Of a DNA stretch of 64,000 nucleotides, positions 24,901-35,530 are shown one piece after another. The notes under the pieces are model-generated. The model was not told the DNA's origin, did no database searches, and saw nothing but the letters and a program-made list of their open reading frames with translations. A program made the position numbers and the translations under genes. This DNA comes from Argopecten irradians (Eukaryota; Mollusca; Bivalvia; Pectinida; Pectinidae), in the NCBI RefSeq assembly GCF_041381155.1, contig NC_091144.1, positions 31,428,980 through 31,492,979 of the forward strand, written 5' to 3'. The stretch's first letter is position 1. Every line of letters starts with the position of its first letter.

Positions 24901-25449
24901 AAGTCTCTTCTACTCAAGCATGAATCAAGTCTCTTCATCAAGCATCAATAAGTCTGTTCTACTCAAGAATCAATAAGTCTGTTCTACTCAAGCATCAATA
25001 AGTCTGTTCTACTCAAGCATCAATAAGTCTCTTTCATTCAAGCATCAATAAGTCTGTTCTACTCAAGCATCAATAAGTCTCTTCTACTCAATCATCAATA
25101 AGTTTTTCTTCTCAAGCATGAACACGTATCTGCTACCCAAGCATCCCGATAGACGACAGAACTATAATTGAAACAAATAAACAAAATATGTAGTTAATCA
25201 TAATTTAATCTAGGTATTCAATGTTGATGAGCAGAAAATAACATATCATTGGCAAGTCCTCTAAGACTGATATCTAACATTAACATTTCACCTATTTATT
25301 TACAGCCAAACCGCAGAAATCATTTTGTTTCGGTTTATTTGCATATATATGTCGCTGTGTTGGTATATTCTTATATTCTCATTTACAGGAAAAATACAAA
25401 AGCTGAAGTTTATACACCGACAGATCCACCTGGCCAAACTACGCTATAG
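12806..25449 (+). CDS. Multi-EGF-module scavenger-type receptor, draper/MEGF10-like
   Basis: Five exons join in phase: 12806-12908, 18023-19672, 20114-20644, 22802-22922, 25389-25449, giving 821 residues. Residues 1-26 form a signal peptide (basic start, hydrophobic core VTLVLILAPL, cleavage likely after SHA). Residues about 35-761 hold roughly 20 cysteine-rich modules of about 35-45 residues with the recurring pattern C-x-G-[YFW]-[YFW]-G-x-x-C, typical of MEGF10/11, draper, CED-1 and SCARF ectodomains. One transmembrane helix spans about 774-799, and the tail has 22 residues ending QTTL. Known members bind apoptotic cells, microbes or modified lipoproteins at the surface of phagocytes; that role is family inference. 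The tail lacks NPxY and YxxL motifs, unlike CED-1 and draper, so it would signal through a partner or not at all. QTTL fits a class I PDZ ligand. I cannot name a one-to-one orthologue. Confidence 0.85.
12909..18022 (+). other. Receptor intron 1 (5.1 kb)
   Basis: Bounded by GTAGGT and TTTTTCTATTGCAG. It holds a tRNA-related repeat (16840-17030), an AT dinucleotide run near 16206-16221 and many chance open frames. An additional small exon of symmetric phase cannot be excluded, but none is visible. Confidence 0.6.
16840..17030 (-). mobile_element. tRNA-derived SINE-like element
   Basis: On the minus strand TAGCACAGTCGGTAGAGCG (17000 downward) is a very good A box and GGGTTCGAGCC (about 16961-16951) a good B box, 30-35 bp apart as in a tRNA. 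The flanks do not pair into a convincing acceptor stem and the sequence runs on beyond the B box without a terminator, so a SINE head or tRNA pseudogene is more likely than a working tRNA gene. Confidence 0.55.
18023..19672 (+). CDS. Receptor exon 2: first 14-15 cysteine-rich modules
   Basis: Acceptor TTCTATTGCAG, donor ATAA|GTAAGT, 1650 bases, phase 1 at both ends. The whole block of modules sits in one exon, which is unusual because EGF-type modules are often one per exon; it may reflect loss of introns or expansion within the exon. It encodes residues 35-584. Module hallmarks include GYYGRSC, GFYGQSC, GWYGLKC, GWFGEQC, GYYGIMC, GWFGKRC and GYYGTYC. Antisense open frames over this exon are shadows caused by its codon use. 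Confidence 0.9.
20114..20644 (+). CDS. Receptor exon 3: last five modules
   Basis: Acceptor TTTTTAG, donor CTGT|GTAAGT, 531 bases, phase 1 at both ends. It encodes residues 585-761 with modules marked by HGPDCS, GLYGISC, GYYGEFC, GNYGLFC and GWTGSEC. The last 100 bases are duplicated at 28098-28197. Exons 2 and 3 are both symmetric, so either could be skipped without a frame shift. Confidence 0.9.
20887..21294 (+). other. Intronic open frame of 135 codons, conserved in both copies
   Basis: It lies within receptor intron 3. It is open from ATG to TAA and is also open in copy B (28441-28848). The two copies differ by about four replacement changes and one silent change, which gives no sign of protein-level selection. 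No domain is recognised; the product would be basic, with many Ser, Lys and Ile. No clear splice acceptor precedes it. It is probably a chance frame kept open by recent duplication. Confidence 0.15.
22802..22922 (+). CDS. Receptor exon 4: transmembrane segment
   Basis: Acceptor TTTATTTCACAG, donor AG|GTCAGT, 121 bases. It encodes residues 762-802, with a strongly hydrophobic helix (LLFTTVAVLGATGVGLLLIL and onward) followed by Thr-Thr-Arg as the stop-transfer signal. Its duplicate at 30362-30482 is identical base for base. Confidence 0.9.
23036..23200 (-). mobile_element. tRNA-related SINE-like element, copy A
   Basis: On the minus strand TGGTCGGGTAGTTACGCC (A-box-like, about 23197-23180) precedes GGGGTTCACTCCC (B-box-like, about 23153-23141). 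Downstream come GGTTCTTTCCGGGTAATC and GGTTTCCCCC, a module widespread in bivalve SINEs. The duplicated copy lies at about 30596-30760. Confidence 0.55.
23305..25145 (+). repeat. 25-bp minisatellite in receptor intron 4, copy A
   Basis: More than 70 units of TCTNTTCTACNCAAGCATCA plus ATAAG. Variants include CAAGAATCAATAAG and GTCTCTTCATCGC. The stretch 23870-24620 contains many truncated units with missing bases, unlike the clean units on either side and in copy B, which may be consensus error in the assembly. The pyrimidine-rich strand is the sense strand of the gene. Confidence 0.9.
25389..25449 (+). CDS. Receptor exon 5: cytoplasmic tail and stop
   Basis: Acceptor CTCATTTACAG, then 61 bases ending in TAG. 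With two bases from exon 4 it gives Arg-Lys-Asn-Thr then KAEVYTPTDPPGQTTL. It has a single tyrosine (Y810) and a C-terminal Thr-Thr-Leu. The copy at 32657-32717 encodes the same residues. Confidence 0.85.
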
Positions 25450-27060
25450 AACTGTTGTACAGCTGCACGGATCACCATCACGTCACACAGGAAAGACCAT
25501 TTGCTTTACACGATCCAGAATATCCTACCGATAAAGCATGGTCTAGACCTTCACGAAACATTTGGAAACAGCTAGCTTCACAATAACTGTCAGCACTTTT
25601 ATGAGTTTGTGTCTGATATTGGGATCAGAAAACGTTTTGTGAATGTTGACATCTTTGGATTAACACTTGCATGGAATGGCAAGTTAAAATAGTAGATCTT
25701 TGCGCACAGAAACTTAAAAGCTCAAACGATCCCTTTCTTCATAAACTTGTTGAGCAAAATGTTCTCGATACCCAAACAGCTAGCAATACAGTGTCATCTA
25801 TTGATAACAAATATGTGAAACAAAAATTCATGGACATTTCTGGATATTTGTGAAGCATTGATCGCCTTTTTGAGTCCTCATATCGGGAAACGTTGTTGTG
25901 TTAACAGAAAAAAAAATTACTGAGCGAGACTTTTAGCTATCATCCCAAGTCATTTAGTTTCTCGTAAAGTCTACAGTGATGCTATCTATCGCCTTCGCTA
26001 TCCCACCAATTTATTTCCGTTGTTCCAAAGCAGTGAATCAACATTATTCATGCGTTCGTGGTACGATAATGCGATAAAGGGCAAAGCAAAGGTAAAGTTC
26101 ATTGTTCTCTGGGAGATTTCGGAGTGATTTATTCAGTAATGTTAAGAGATCAAGTGATTGTAGTTCACCTCCGAAGCTCTACGTTTGCTCATGCAACTAT
26201 TATTTTTGTTCCTTCATCACTGTCTGGTTAACGCTTAATTTGCTCCGGCGGTCTTACATGCCTGGTAAACGTTTGACAGATCTATCTTAACCCCGCTTTT
26301 ATCTCTGTCATGTAAAAGCTCTATTGATCTCTATTAAGACGGTCCGTGATTGACTGTTTAAGAAAACAAATCGGTATTTAATCGGTGTTTTTCAGTAGGA
26401 TAACGTTCACGGTATGCTACGGCCGAGAGTAACTTAAAAAGGAATTTGATGACAACCAAGTACAAAATGTAAGATATTACTCTCAATTTCTGTGCTTTGT
26501 TTTGTTTTTTACCTCAGCAATGACGACATGTAGGTATCATTTATCCCCAACATTCGGAGAGGTTTCCGTGTGAGTGATAAAACTTTTTTTTCGTAAAAAC
26601 GATCAAGCTTTAAAAGTCCATTTCCTTTTTCTGTACCGTAGCACGTCCTTTACATTGTTTTTGTGGTCAGAAAGTCATCCGTTGGCCATGCAAGCTTACG
26701 CGTCACGCACACCTTTGCAAAACGCGATTAGTTGGGAATACTTGTTAAAGGTCAAAACATTTTGATTTTATATTAAATAGAAATATTATTTTCCGTTGAA
26801 TATCTCATATTGTAGACGACAAATCTGCTTTCGTGGAGTTTCTCATATAAATCCAAGAGAAAGGTAAAATTTTCTATCAAGAAACACATGACATACGCAG
26901 TCAGTGCTAGCAATCATTGTCATTCAAAAGTTTAGTTTATACTCAGAACAATATAGAATGTTTGGTCTAAAACTTGTGGAAAGAAATGCAATAACCGTAA
27001 CCTGGTGTCTTATTCATTTGAGAAATACAATATCAATGAAATACAATGTATTGAAATAAA
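25450..27060 (+). other. Probable 3' UTR and flank of the receptor, copy A
   Basis: Follows the stop codon without coding potential. AATAAA at 27055-27060 is the first good polyadenylation signal that I notice, which would give a 1.6-kb 3' UTR. The short open frames here (25671, 26102, 26574) recur in copy B only because the block is duplicated. Confidence 0.4.
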
Positions 27061-27639
27061 TATTGTGTTCTACAGTGTCTGTATAGCCTGGCATTGACAT
27101 ACCCATGCTTATCTACATATAGATCAATTTGATTAAAATACATATTATTATGATCAATCATCAAATCGTTCCATGGAGGATGGGGTGAGAATAAGGATAT
27201 ATATGTTAATCAGATTGGACATAGTTTTATATGACGAGTGTCATCGATGGAAACAGACACCGCTTATTCATTTGGGACTCGTGGTTCTGTTATCGTAGGT
27301 TTTATTTGTTGTCTTGAATTATCACTTACGTTTTCTTTGTTATTTATCTATTCCTTGTGTAATGAGCAATATGTAATGATGGCTCAGGAGAAAAATAACG
27401 ATTAAACAGTTACTATTGTTTTACATAAAATAAACAAAGTAACAAATGTTTTTCAAGACCCGCATTTTTTTCAGAACATGTGACGTTTATGAAGACAACA
27501 TTTTGTTTGATTTGTAAATAATAATTATGAAATTGGATTCTGTATTGTTGACTGTTTACGGGGATTCAGTTTCGCTGTATTCGCGGTAAAGTTAGCTTCC
27601 GCAAAATCAAAGATCTGCGAAAAAAACGGGAACAACGAC

Positions 27640-28097
27640 GAGGAAAGATCTGTGAATAAAATGGGAACAATGACAAGTAATGATCTTTGAATAAAATTGG
27701 AACAATGACAAATAAAGATCTGCTAATAAAATGGGAACAATGACAAGTAAATATCTGCTAATAAAAAGGGAACAATGACAAGTAATAATCTGCTGATAAA
27801 ATGGAATAATGACAATGTAAAGTTCTGTGAATAAAATGGAAACAATGACAAGTAATGATCTGTGAATAAAATGGGAACAATGACAAGTAAAGATCTACTT
27901 ATAAAATGGGAACAATGACAAAAAAATGATTTGGATTTGCTAATAAAATGGGAACAATGATAAATAAATATCTGCTAATAAAACGGAACGATGACAAGTA
28001 ATGATCCGCTAATAAAAGGGGAATAATGACAAAAAATGATCTGCTAATAAAATGGGAACAATGATAAATAAATATCTGCTAATAAAAAGGGAACAAT
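27640..28097 (+). repeat. 35-bp minisatellite, copy A
   Basis: About 13 units built on AATGGGAACAATGACAAGTA plus AAGATCTGCTAATAA. The array stops abruptly inside a unit at AACAATGAC and is followed directly by exon 3 sequence of copy B. The junction shares TGAC with exon 3 (20543-20547 region). Confidence 0.85.
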
Positions 28098-31000
28098 GAC
28101 CGGATATGCCTTAATTGTCTCTACGGCGCATGCTCGAGAGACGCCGGAATATGCTTACATGGTTGTGATACTGGTTGGACAGGATCTGAATGCCTTTGTA
28201 AGTATAACTGTTTACCATTTTTGCTAGATACATGTATTTAGTTTCGCAGTCAGAGGGATATCCACACAAAAAAACTTCGTAGTGAATTTAAATGCAAATA
28301 CAAAGAAAATCTTTTGGCAAGGAGAGGATATGTGAATATAAACCATTGGGGATAATTGTCAGAAATGAAATAGACACTTCAAATGACAATATCTGAGAAC
28401 AGCTTATAATAATTTGTCAACATCAATAAAAAGCTCAAAGATGACATTTTCAAAACCAATTACTGCTGTCGTATTTCAAATGCAGTCATTTGGGAAATAT
28501 TCGAAAGAAATATCCACTGTAAGAGCTCTGGAAAAGCTTTCTCGGTTTTTAAGTCAATGTCTCAAGCAATATCCGATACGCTTGATAAGCATTAGAGAGT
28601 GTTCCATATGTTCGCGTCCACATATAAGCAAAAAGGCCTCAAACAATGACACCGTTGGGAATATACTTGTCTACAGCAGACGGGCTAATCAAATAAACAT
28701 ACTTATTTCTCGACCGCTCCAAAAGGTGCTTTCTAACTTAAAGAAACTAGCACAGATCCCATCTCCGTCAAATGCATCGTTCATATCGCCGGCTCATGGT
28801 AATTTAAGAGGCAAAAAACAAAGCCAGCCAACAGGCGTTTTTCTGTAACGTGACAAGAAGCAATTTCGCAGTCTACTCTGTTTTGTTTATTATAACACAG
28901 GACAGCTTAAATAGAGTATTCCCTTAACCAGTTTTGAGATATGGATAAAAAAACAAAGGCTAATCTCGACTTGTTATATTGCTTCGGTAAATACTCCAGA
29001 CAGAGAAAGGCAATGATGAAGGCGACATACGATATATATATATATATATATATATAGGTTACTGGAAAATCGTGTACATCTATACCGAGCTTACTATAAG
29101 ACAACTCCAACATCAAATAAAGTTGATATTCTGATTATTTCAGACAACTCCAACATCAAATAAAGTTGATATTCTGATTATTTCAAGTAGTAATACCAAA
29201 TTTAATTCGTGTCTCCGGTTATTAATCAATTTTATTATCTATCATGAGATACAATCTGTGGATAACTTCATTCTGACCGGTTTTGGTGGTATTTGTATAC
29301 AAAAGTATACCCTACACATGCTGTTGATTTCCAACCTCCTTAATATTACATATATGCAATATTTGATTCGATCGATTGTAATTGCTCTTGATAGCTTTAT
29401 ATCTTGGGTGGATTTTAATTCAATGTATGTTTGATTTACATGCACGAATGTTTATTTTATCCTTTTACAACTGGTTGTGAAGGCCATGCTAGTATAATTT
29501 CGAATTTAATTGCCTTTCTTTTTCATTCCTAACGCTCTACATTGAATATGTATATATTCACTTGCGTTCATACCACCTTTAACGCAATCAAAGCACTATT
29601 CAAACCCTATTTTAACAATGCAATTCTGAAAGTAATTATCCGCGCTGATGTTGCTGCTTCATTTCCAAATTAATACATCTTTCCTAAATCCTTGACGTCT
29701 GTGGGAATTTAGCGAGCTACACATAGAGAAGGGGCTCACTTTCTGGATTGTCATAAATAACAATGTCTCGGCAGTATAACGATGTTTTAATACTTTACGT
29801 TTTAGCAACTGTGAACTGTTTACGCCTAAAATTGATATTGCAATGAGAAATGGTATCTAGAGACACAGAAGGGTGGAGCGACAACAGCAATAAGCTATAT
29901 CCGCTGTGTTTTGATATCGATTCGTAACTTCATTTCACAATTTTATTTCATTGTGATATTCGTTCCTTCGTTTGATTTTATATTGTAATAAGAAAAAGTG
30001 TCTTAAGACATGGAAGCTAGGGTGGAACATCAGCAATTAACTAGACTATTGTATCCACCATTCAGCGATTTCATATCGATTCGTAACTTCATTTCGTGGT
30101 AATATTCGCTCTTTCGTTTGCTTTGAAAACATTACTCTATGAACAAATTAAGATAATTGCCTTACTCACGCTGTAATGGCTTTTGTTATAAATCACGTCA
30201 TTTACACGTCAGATCGCCGTTTGAAAATGATCAGTTCTAATTGTCAGCCACAAACCATGATTTATACTTTAAGTTTTTAACCGTAAGAATTCTGGAACGT
30301 CTTTATGATTAACTATGTTTATTTTGATTCTAATGATGACAACTTTTGATTTATTTCACAGCCAAGCTAGAGACAGTGGAGTCTGTTGATATTTCGCTGT
30401 TGTTTACTACTGTAGCCGTACTGGGAGCTACAGGAGTGGGCCTTCTCCTAATTCTTCTTTGTTATATCTGCTGGACTACAAGGTCAGTGAGCAAGTGCGC
30501 ATGCTTGGTCTGAAAACCATCTTTTTTAAATATAAACTTTATTTATTGTACATGGATTGCAAAACAAGTAATATAACTTATACATATCACTTTTGATGGT
30601 CCGGGTGATGGCGCGAAGAGTATTAGAGTTGGAGGAAACCAGATTACCCGGAAAGAACCCATCGGGCAGGTGACCCTTACCTTTTCATGTTCAGCAGGGG
30701 AGTGAACCCCGGACAGATAGGTGAAAGGCGAGTGGCGTAACTACCCGACCACCCAACTGATAACTATTAACACTCTACTATTCGTAAAAGCATGCATGTT
30801 ATAAGCCCCCTGGAAATATTTTGTATCATATAATACATGTCTATTTATATATTAACAGTATAATTATGTCTGTTCTACCCAAGCATATCAATATGTCTCT
30901 TCATCACGAGCATCAATAAATCTGTTCTACGCAAGCATCAATAAATCTGTTCTATCCAAGCATCAATAAGTCTATTCTACCCAAGAATCAATAAGTCTGT

Positions 31001-32717
31001 TCTACTCAAGCATCAATAAGTCTATTCTACCCAAGAATCAATAAGTCACTTCTACGCAAGCATCAATAAATCTGTTCTATCCAAGCATCAATAAGTCTGT
31101 TCTACCCAAGAATCAATAAGTCTGTTCTACCCAAGAATCAATAAGTCTCTTCTACCCAAGCATCAATATGTCTCTTCTACTCAAGCATCAATATGTCTCT
31201 TCTACTCAAGCATCAATAAGTCTCTTCTACGCAAGCATCAATAAGTCTATTCTATCCAAGCATCAATAAGTCTATTCTATCCAAGCATCAATAAGTCTGT
31301 TCTACCCAAGAATCAATAAGTCTGTTCTACCCAAGCATCAATATGTCTATTCTACTCAAGCATAAATAAGTCTCTTCATCGCAAGCATCAAGAAGTCTCT
31401 TCACAGCAAGCATCAATAAGTCTCTTCATAGCTAGCATCAATAAGTCTGTTCTACCCAAGCATCAATAAGTCTGTTCTACCCAAGAATCAATAAGTCTCT
31501 TCTACCCAAGCATTAATATGTCTCTTCTACTCAAGCATCAATAAGTCTCTTCATAGCAAGCATCAATAAGTCTGTTCTACCCAAGAATCAATAAGTCTGT
31601 TCTACCCAAGCATCAATATGTTTCTTCTACCCAAGCATCAATATGTTTCTTCTACTCAAGCATCAATATGTCTCTTCATCGTAAGCATCAATAAGTATGT
31701 TCTACTTTAGCATCAATAAGTCTCTTCATAGCAAGCATCAATAAGTCTCTTCATAGCAGGCATCAATTTGTCTGTTCTACCCAAGCATCAATAAGTTTGT
31801 TCTACCCAAGAATCAATAAGTCTGTTCTACCCAAGCATCAATAAGTTTGTTCTACCCAAGAGTCAATAAGTCTCTGTTCTACCAAAGAATCAATAAGTCT
31901 GTTCTACCCAAGAATCAATATGTCTCTTCTACCCAAGCATCAATAAGTCTATTCTTTCCCAAGAATCAATATGTCTCTTCTACCCAAGAATCAATAAGAT
32001 CAATAAGTCTCTTCTACCCAAGCATCAATAAGTCTCTTCTACCCAAGCATCAATATGTCTCTTCTACTCAAGCATCAATAAGTCTCTTCTACTCAAGCAT
32101 CAATAAGTCTCTTCTACTCAAGCATCAATAAGTCTGTTCTACTCAAGCATCAATTTGTCTCTTCTACTCAAGCATGAACAAGTCTCTTCCATTCAAGCAT
32201 CAATTTGTCTCTTCTACTCAAGCATGAATAAGTCTCTTCCATTCAAGCATTAATATGTCTGTTCTAATCAAGCATCAACAAGTCTCTTCTCTCTTCCAAG
32301 TCTCTTTCATTCAAGCATCAATAAGTCTGTTCTACTCAAGCATCAATAGGTCTCTTCTACTCAATCATCAATAAGTTTTTCTTCTCAAGCATGAACACGT
32401 ATCTGCTACCCAAGCATCCCGATAGACGATAGAACTATAATTGAAACAAATAAACAAAATATGTAGTTAATCATAATTTAATCTAGGTATGTTGATGAGC
32501 AGAAAATAACATATCATTGGCAAGTCCTCTAAGACTGATATCTATCATTAACATTTCACCTATTTATTTACAGCCAAACCGCAGAAATCATTTTGTTTCG
32601 GTTTATTTGCATATATATGTCGCTGTGTTGGTATATTCTTATATTCTCATTTACAGGAAAAATACAAAAGCTGAAGTTTATACACCGACAGATCCACCTG
32701 GCCAAACTACGTTATAG
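28098..32717 (+). pseudogene. Duplicated 3' end of the receptor gene (copy B)
   Basis: Contains the last 100 bases of exon 3 (28098-28197, donor intact, no acceptor), the membrane exon (30362-30482, identical to copy A) and the tail exon (32657-32717, same residues, silent CTA to TTA change). There is no signal peptide and only one partial module, so it cannot make a receptor alone. It could act as an alternative 3' end: exon 3 of the intact gene could splice to 30362 and give the same protein with a different 3' UTR. Without that use it is a truncated pseudogene. Confidence 0.75.
30865..32400 (+). repeat. 25-bp minisatellite, copy B
   Basis: Same unit as the copy A array, about 60 units, with cleaner periodicity. 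A 94-codon open frame at 31847 is simply the repeat read in one frame. Confidence 0.9.
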
Positions 32718-34889
32718 AACTATTGTACAGCTGCACGGATCACCATCACGTCACACAGGAAAGACCATTTGCTTTACACGATCCAGAATATCCTACCGAT
32801 AAAGCATGGTCTAGACCTTCACGAAACATTTGGAAACAGCTAGCTTCACAATAACTGTCAGCACTTTTATGAGTTTGTGTCTGATATTGGGATCAGAAAA
32901 CGTTTTGTGAATGTTGACATCTTTGGATTAACACTTGCATGGAATGGCAAGTTAAAATAGTAGATCTTTGCGCACAAAAACTTAAAAGCTCAAACGATCC
33001 CTTTCTTCATAAACTTGTTGAGCAAAATGTTCTCGATACCCAAAACAGCTAGCAATGCAGTGTCATCTATTGATAACAAATATGTGAAACAAAAATGCAT
33101 GAACATTTCTGGATATTTGTGAAGCATTGATCGCCTTTTTGTCGCTCATATCGGGAAACGTTGTTGTGTTGACAGAAAAAAAAATATATTACTGAGCGAG
33201 ACTTTCAGCTATCATCCCAAGTCATTTAGTTTCTCGTAAAGTCTACAGTGATGCTATCTATCGCCTTCGCTATCCCACCAATTTATTTCCGTTGTTCCAA
33301 AGCAGTGAATCAACATTATTCATGCGTTCGTGGTACGATAATGCGATAAAGGGCAAAGCGAAGGTAAAGTTCATTGTTCTCTGGGAGATTTCGGAGTGAT
33401 TTATTCAGTAATGTTAAGAGATCAAGTGATTGTAGTTCACCTCCGAAGCTCTACGTTTGCTCATGCAACTATTATCTTTGTTCCTTCATCACTGTCTGGT
33501 TAACGCTTAATTTGCTCCGGCGGTCTTACATGCCTGGTAAACGTTTGACAGATCTATCTTAACCCCGCTTTTATCTCTGTCATGTAAAAGCTCTATTGAT
33601 CTCTATTAAGACGGTCCGTGATTGACTGTTTAAGAAAACAAATCGGTATTTAATCGGTGTTTTTCAGTAGGATAACGTTCACGGTATGCTACGGCCGAGA
33701 GTAACTTAAAAAGGAATTTGATGACAACCAAGTACAAAATGTAAGATATTACTTTCAATTTCCGTGCTTTGTTTTGTTTTTACCTCAGCAATGACGACAT
33801 GTAGGTATCATTTATCCCCAACATTCGGAGAGGTTTCCGTGTGAGTGATAAAACTTTTTTTTCGTAAAAACGATCAAGCCTTAAAAGTCCATTTCCTTTT
33901 TCTGTACCGTAGCACGGCCTTTACATTGTTTTTGTGGTCAGAAAGTCATCCGTTGGCCATGCAAGCTTACGCGTCACGCACACCTTTGCAAAACGCGATT
34001 AGTTGGGAATACTTGTTAAAGGTCAAAACATTTTGATTTTATATTAAATAGAAATATTATTTTCCGTTGAATATCTCATATTGTAGACGACAAATCTGCT
34101 TTCGTGGATTTTCTCATATAAATCCAAGAGAAAGGTAAAATTTTCTATCAAGAAACACATGACATACGCAGTCAGTGCTAGCAATCATTGTCATTCAAAA
34201 GTTTAGTTTATACTCAGAACAATATAGAATGTTTGGTCTAACACTTGTGGAAAGAAATGCAATAACCGTAACCTGGTGTCTTATTCATTTGAGAAATACA
34301 ATATCAATGAAATACAATGTATTGAAATAAATATTGTGTTCTACAGTGTCTGTATAGCCTGGCATTGACATACCCATGCTTATCTACATATAGATCAATT
34401 TGATTAAAATACATATTATTATTATCAATCATCAAATCGTTCCATTGAGGATGGGGTGAGAATAAGGATATATATGTTAATCAGATTGGACATAGTTTTA
34501 TATGACGAGTGTCATCGATGGAACAGACACCGCTTATTCATTTGGGACTCATGGTTCTGTTATCGTAGGTTTTATTTGTTGTCTTGAATTATCACTTTCG
34601 TTTTCTTTATTATTTGTCTATTCCTTGTGTAATGAGCAATATGTGATGATGGCTCAGGAGAAAAATAACGATTAAGCAGTTACTATTGTTTTACATAAAA
34701 TAAACAAAGTAACAAATGTTTATCAAGACCCTCATTTTTTTCGGAACATGTGACGTTTATGAAGACAACATTTTGTTTGATTTGTAAATAATCATTATGA
34801 AATTGATACTGTATTGTTGTCTTTTTACGGGGATTCAGTTTTGCTGTATTCGCGGTAAAGTTAGCTTCCGCAAAATTAAATATCTGTGA

Positions 34890-35530
34890 ATAAATCGGTC
34901 ACAACGACGAGGAAAGATCTGTGAATAAAATGGGAACAATGACAAGTAAATATCTGCTAATAAAAAGGGAACAATGACAAGTAATGATCTGCTAATAAAA
35001 TGGGAACAATGACAAGTAAATATCTGCTAATAAAAAGGGAACAATGACAAGTAATAATCTGCTGATAAAATGGGAATAATGACATGTAAAGTTCTGTGAA
35101 TAAAATGGAAACAATGACAAGTAATGATCTGTGAATAAAATGGGAACAATGACAAGTAAAGATCTACTTATAAAATGGGAACAATGACAAAGTAAATTTG
35201 GATTTGCTAAAATGGGACAATGATAAATAAAATCTGCTAATAAAACGGAACAATGGCAAGTAAAAATCTGCTAATAAAATGGGAACACTGACAAAAAATG
35301 ATCTACTAATAAAATGGGAACAATGACAAGTAAATATCTGCTAATAAAATGGGAACAATGACAAGTAAATATCCGCTAATAAAATGGAAACAATGACAAG
35401 TAAAGATCTGATAATAAAATGGGAACAATGACATGTAAGATAAAAACAATGACAAGTAAATATCCGCTAATAAAATGGAAACAATGACAAGTAAAGATCT
35501 CGATAATAAAATGGGAACAATGACATGTAA
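34890..35530 (+). repeat. 35-bp minisatellite, copy B
   Basis: About 17 units of the GGGAACAATGACAAGTA-type repeat, with a higher-order duplication near 35390-35530 (GATCTGATAATAAAATGG twice, each followed by GACATGTAAGATAA). It ends in unique sequence, which marks the original downstream border of the duplicated block. Confidence 0.85.

Larger units (their letters stand above)
20544..28097 (+). repeat. Tandem segmental duplication, copy A
   Basis: From inside exon 3 to the end of a 35-bp minisatellite this block reappears at 28098-35530, offset about 7.55 kb. Long parts are identical, for example 22381-22930 against 29941-30490, so the duplication is young. It carries exon 3's end, intron 3, the membrane exon, the 25-bp array, the tail exon and the 3' flank. 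Copy A is the one in phase with the intact gene. Confidence 0.9.
28098..35530 (+). repeat. Tandem segmental duplication, copy B
   Basis: Second copy of the block described at 20544. It differs by roughly one percent outside the arrays. The 25-bp array here is shorter (about 1.5 kb against 1.8 kb) and the 35-bp array slightly longer. Unique sequence resumes after about 35530. Confidence 0.9.

Noticed and set aside
23305..25145. CRISPR-like array (short direct repeats)
   Set aside because: The 25-bp units are contiguous without unique spacers and lie in an animal intron. It is a minisatellite.
31847..32131. 94-codon open frame with repeated Ser/Gln/Tyr pattern
   Set aside because: It is the 25-bp minisatellite read in frame; the periodic translation has no gene context.
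28098..32717. A second complete receptor gene
   Set aside because: It has no signal-peptide exon and only the last 100 bases of exon 3, without an acceptor. It is a partial duplicate.
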